Origin: SAR86 cluster bacterium
Lineage (GTDB): Bacteria > Pseudomonadota > Gammaproteobacteria > Magnimaribacterales > D2472
Assembly (NCBI GenBank): GCA_029254395.1
Contig: JAQWXQ010000065.1
Location: 1-44,216, forward strand
DNA length: 44,216 bases
Direction: 5' to 3'
Below are positions 42,957 through 44,216 of the stretch, piece after piece. Each line of letters opens with the position of its first letter. Position 1 is the first letter of the stretch. The notes under the pieces were generated by a model. The model did no database searches. It saw only the letters and a program-made list of their open reading frames with translations, and had not been told where the DNA came from. The translations under genes were made by a program, and so were the position numbers.

Positions 42957-43037
42957 AATATTCCCTTTGGTTAAAGATTTAAACTTTAATTAGCTTAAAC
43001 CAAGGAAGATGCATTTTAATAGAATTAATTTTTAGAA

Positions 43038-44216
43038 TCAATACTCGCTTTTAACTATTTTTAATAGCTTAGACCATAGGGTTTGATTGCTTTCTGCAAC
43101 TAAATCCGAAGTTAGCTGATTATGGCCATGCTCCACAAGTCCAATAGAGGTTGAATATATTGGATTTTGCAAAACCCTTTCCATACCAACAAAATTATTA
43201 GGCACACCAAGCCTTACGCTTGTTTGAAAGATTGATTCGGCAAGCTCAACAACTCCTTCAATTTTGGAAGTTCCGCCAGTAAATACAATGCCCGCCGGTA
43301 TCTTGTCATCGAAACCATTTCTAGATATTTCAGCTTTAATTAATTCAAACAGCTCTACATAACGTGGTTCTATTATTTCTGCAAGAGATCTTCTTGAAAG
43401 TTCTCGTGGTGGCCTTCCACCAACACCTGGAACTTCTATGCTTTCGTCATCATTGGTAAATTCAGCAACAGAGCATCCGTGTTTTTGTTTTATCTCCTCT
43501 GCTTGCGGTGTAGGAGTTCTTAATGCTTGAGCAATGTCGCTTGTAACTTGATCGCCAGCAATGGGAATGACTCCTGTATGAACAATAGAGCCAGCATTGA
43601 ATATAGCAATATCGGTGGTTCCACCACCAATATCAACCAAACATACACCAAGATCTTTTTCATCATCAGATAAAATAGAATATGAGCTAGCCAATTGCTC
43701 CAATACGAACCCATCTACTGATAATCCACAATTTTTGACACATTTTTCAATATTTCTTAATGCGCTATTTGAGCAAGTCACGAGATGCACTCTAGCCTCT
43801 AGTCTTACTCCAGACATTCCAAGCGGCTCTTTAATGCCGTCTTGATCATCTATTACATATTCTTGTGGTAAAACATGCAGTACTTCTTGATCTGAAGGAA
43901 TTGAGACAGATGATGCAGATTCAATAACTTTTTCAATATCGAATGGTTTGACTTCTTTATCTTTAATGCCAACTATGCCCTGAGAGTTAATACTTTTTAT
44001 ATGACTTCCAGCCACTCCAACATATATTGATTTTATCTTATCTTCTTGTATTGATTGCGCTTGTTCAACAGCTTTTTTTATTGCATCAGTTGTAGCTTCT
44101 ATATTAACAACTACTCCTTTCTTGAGACCGCTCGATGGATAAGATCCAAGTGAAATAATTTCTAGTTGGCCATTTTCATCTCTAGTGCCAACAATACAAA
44201 CAACTTTTGATGTCCC
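43038..44216 (-). CDS. ftsA: Cell division protein FtsA, 5' end beyond the window
   Basis: Reading frame stays open to 44216 (GTSKVVCIVGTRDENGQLEIISLGSYPSSGLKKGVVVNIEATTDAIKKAVEQAQ...YVGVAGSHI); VDIGGGTTDIAIF, VFTGGTSKIEGVVELAE; amphipathic C-terminal tail. The ORF-track start at 44015 is an internal GTG. Confidence 0.96.
   Translation of the reverse strand, partial: GTSKVVCIVGTRDENGQLEIISLGSYPSSGLKKGVVVNIEATTDAIKKAVEQAQSIQEDKIKSIYVGVAGSHIKSINSQGIVGIKDKEVKPFDIEKVIESASSVSIPSDQEVLHVLPQEYVIDDQDGIKEPLGMSGVRLEARVHLVTCSNSALRNIEKCVKNCGLSVDGFVLEQLASSYSILSDDEKDLGVCLVDIGGGTTDIAIFNAGSIVHTGVIPIAGDQVTSDIAQALRTPTPQAEEIKQKHGCSVAEFTNDDESIEVPGVGGRPPRELSRRSLAEIIEPRYVELFELIKAEISRNGFDDKIPAGIVFTGGTSKIEGVVELAESIFQTSVRLGVPNNFVGMERVLQNPIYSTSIGLVEHGHNQLTSDLVAESNQTLWSKLLKIVKSEY

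Noticed and set aside
43520-43714. Minus-strand 64-aa ORF in an alternative frame of ftsA
   Set aside because: Overlaps the conserved FtsA ATPase region in another frame; no independent support.

Overview
The window is a dense, AT-rich bacterial chromosome segment. Gene content and order are gammaproteobacterial; small gaps, missing genes and overlaps suggest a streamlined, possibly SAR86-like marine lineage (inference only). About 54 protein genes and one tRNA-Lys(TTT) are supported. From left to right they are sdhDC; der-bamB-yfgM-hisS-ispG-rodZ-like-rlmN-ndk; iscX-fdx-iscA-U-S-R; purC-bamC-dapA; bcp; AI-2E/PerM-type permease; M48 BepA-like protease; an ATP/ADP-translocase-like carrier; tRNA-Lys; cpoB-pal-tolB-A-R-Q-ybgC; a PD-(D/E)XK nuclease; yebC-aspS-fmdB; proS; nfeD/qmcA; thiolase; recA; fdxA; DUF368; pcm-surE-ispDF-ftsB-eno-kdsA-pyrG; alr-dnaB-rplI-rpsR-rpsF; and a partial ftsA. 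I saw no CRISPR array, mobile element or rRNA. The best leads are: (1) a phage-type PD-(D/E)XK nuclease in the locus where ruvCAB is expected; (2) an iscR promoter with a near-perfect type-1 IscR box across the purC stop codon and a -10 placed so that the mRNA should be leaderless with a GTG start; (3) a frameshift in ndk that leaves the active-site His in a second frame; (4) ftsA followed by rpsF instead of ftsZ; (5) a compact ProS with its editing insertion cleanly missing; (6) the isc operon without hscBA; (7) absence of mutS/rpoS/nlpD/truD between recA and ispDF; (8) hairpins that bury Shine-Dalgarno sequences upstream of the thiolase gene and rpsF.
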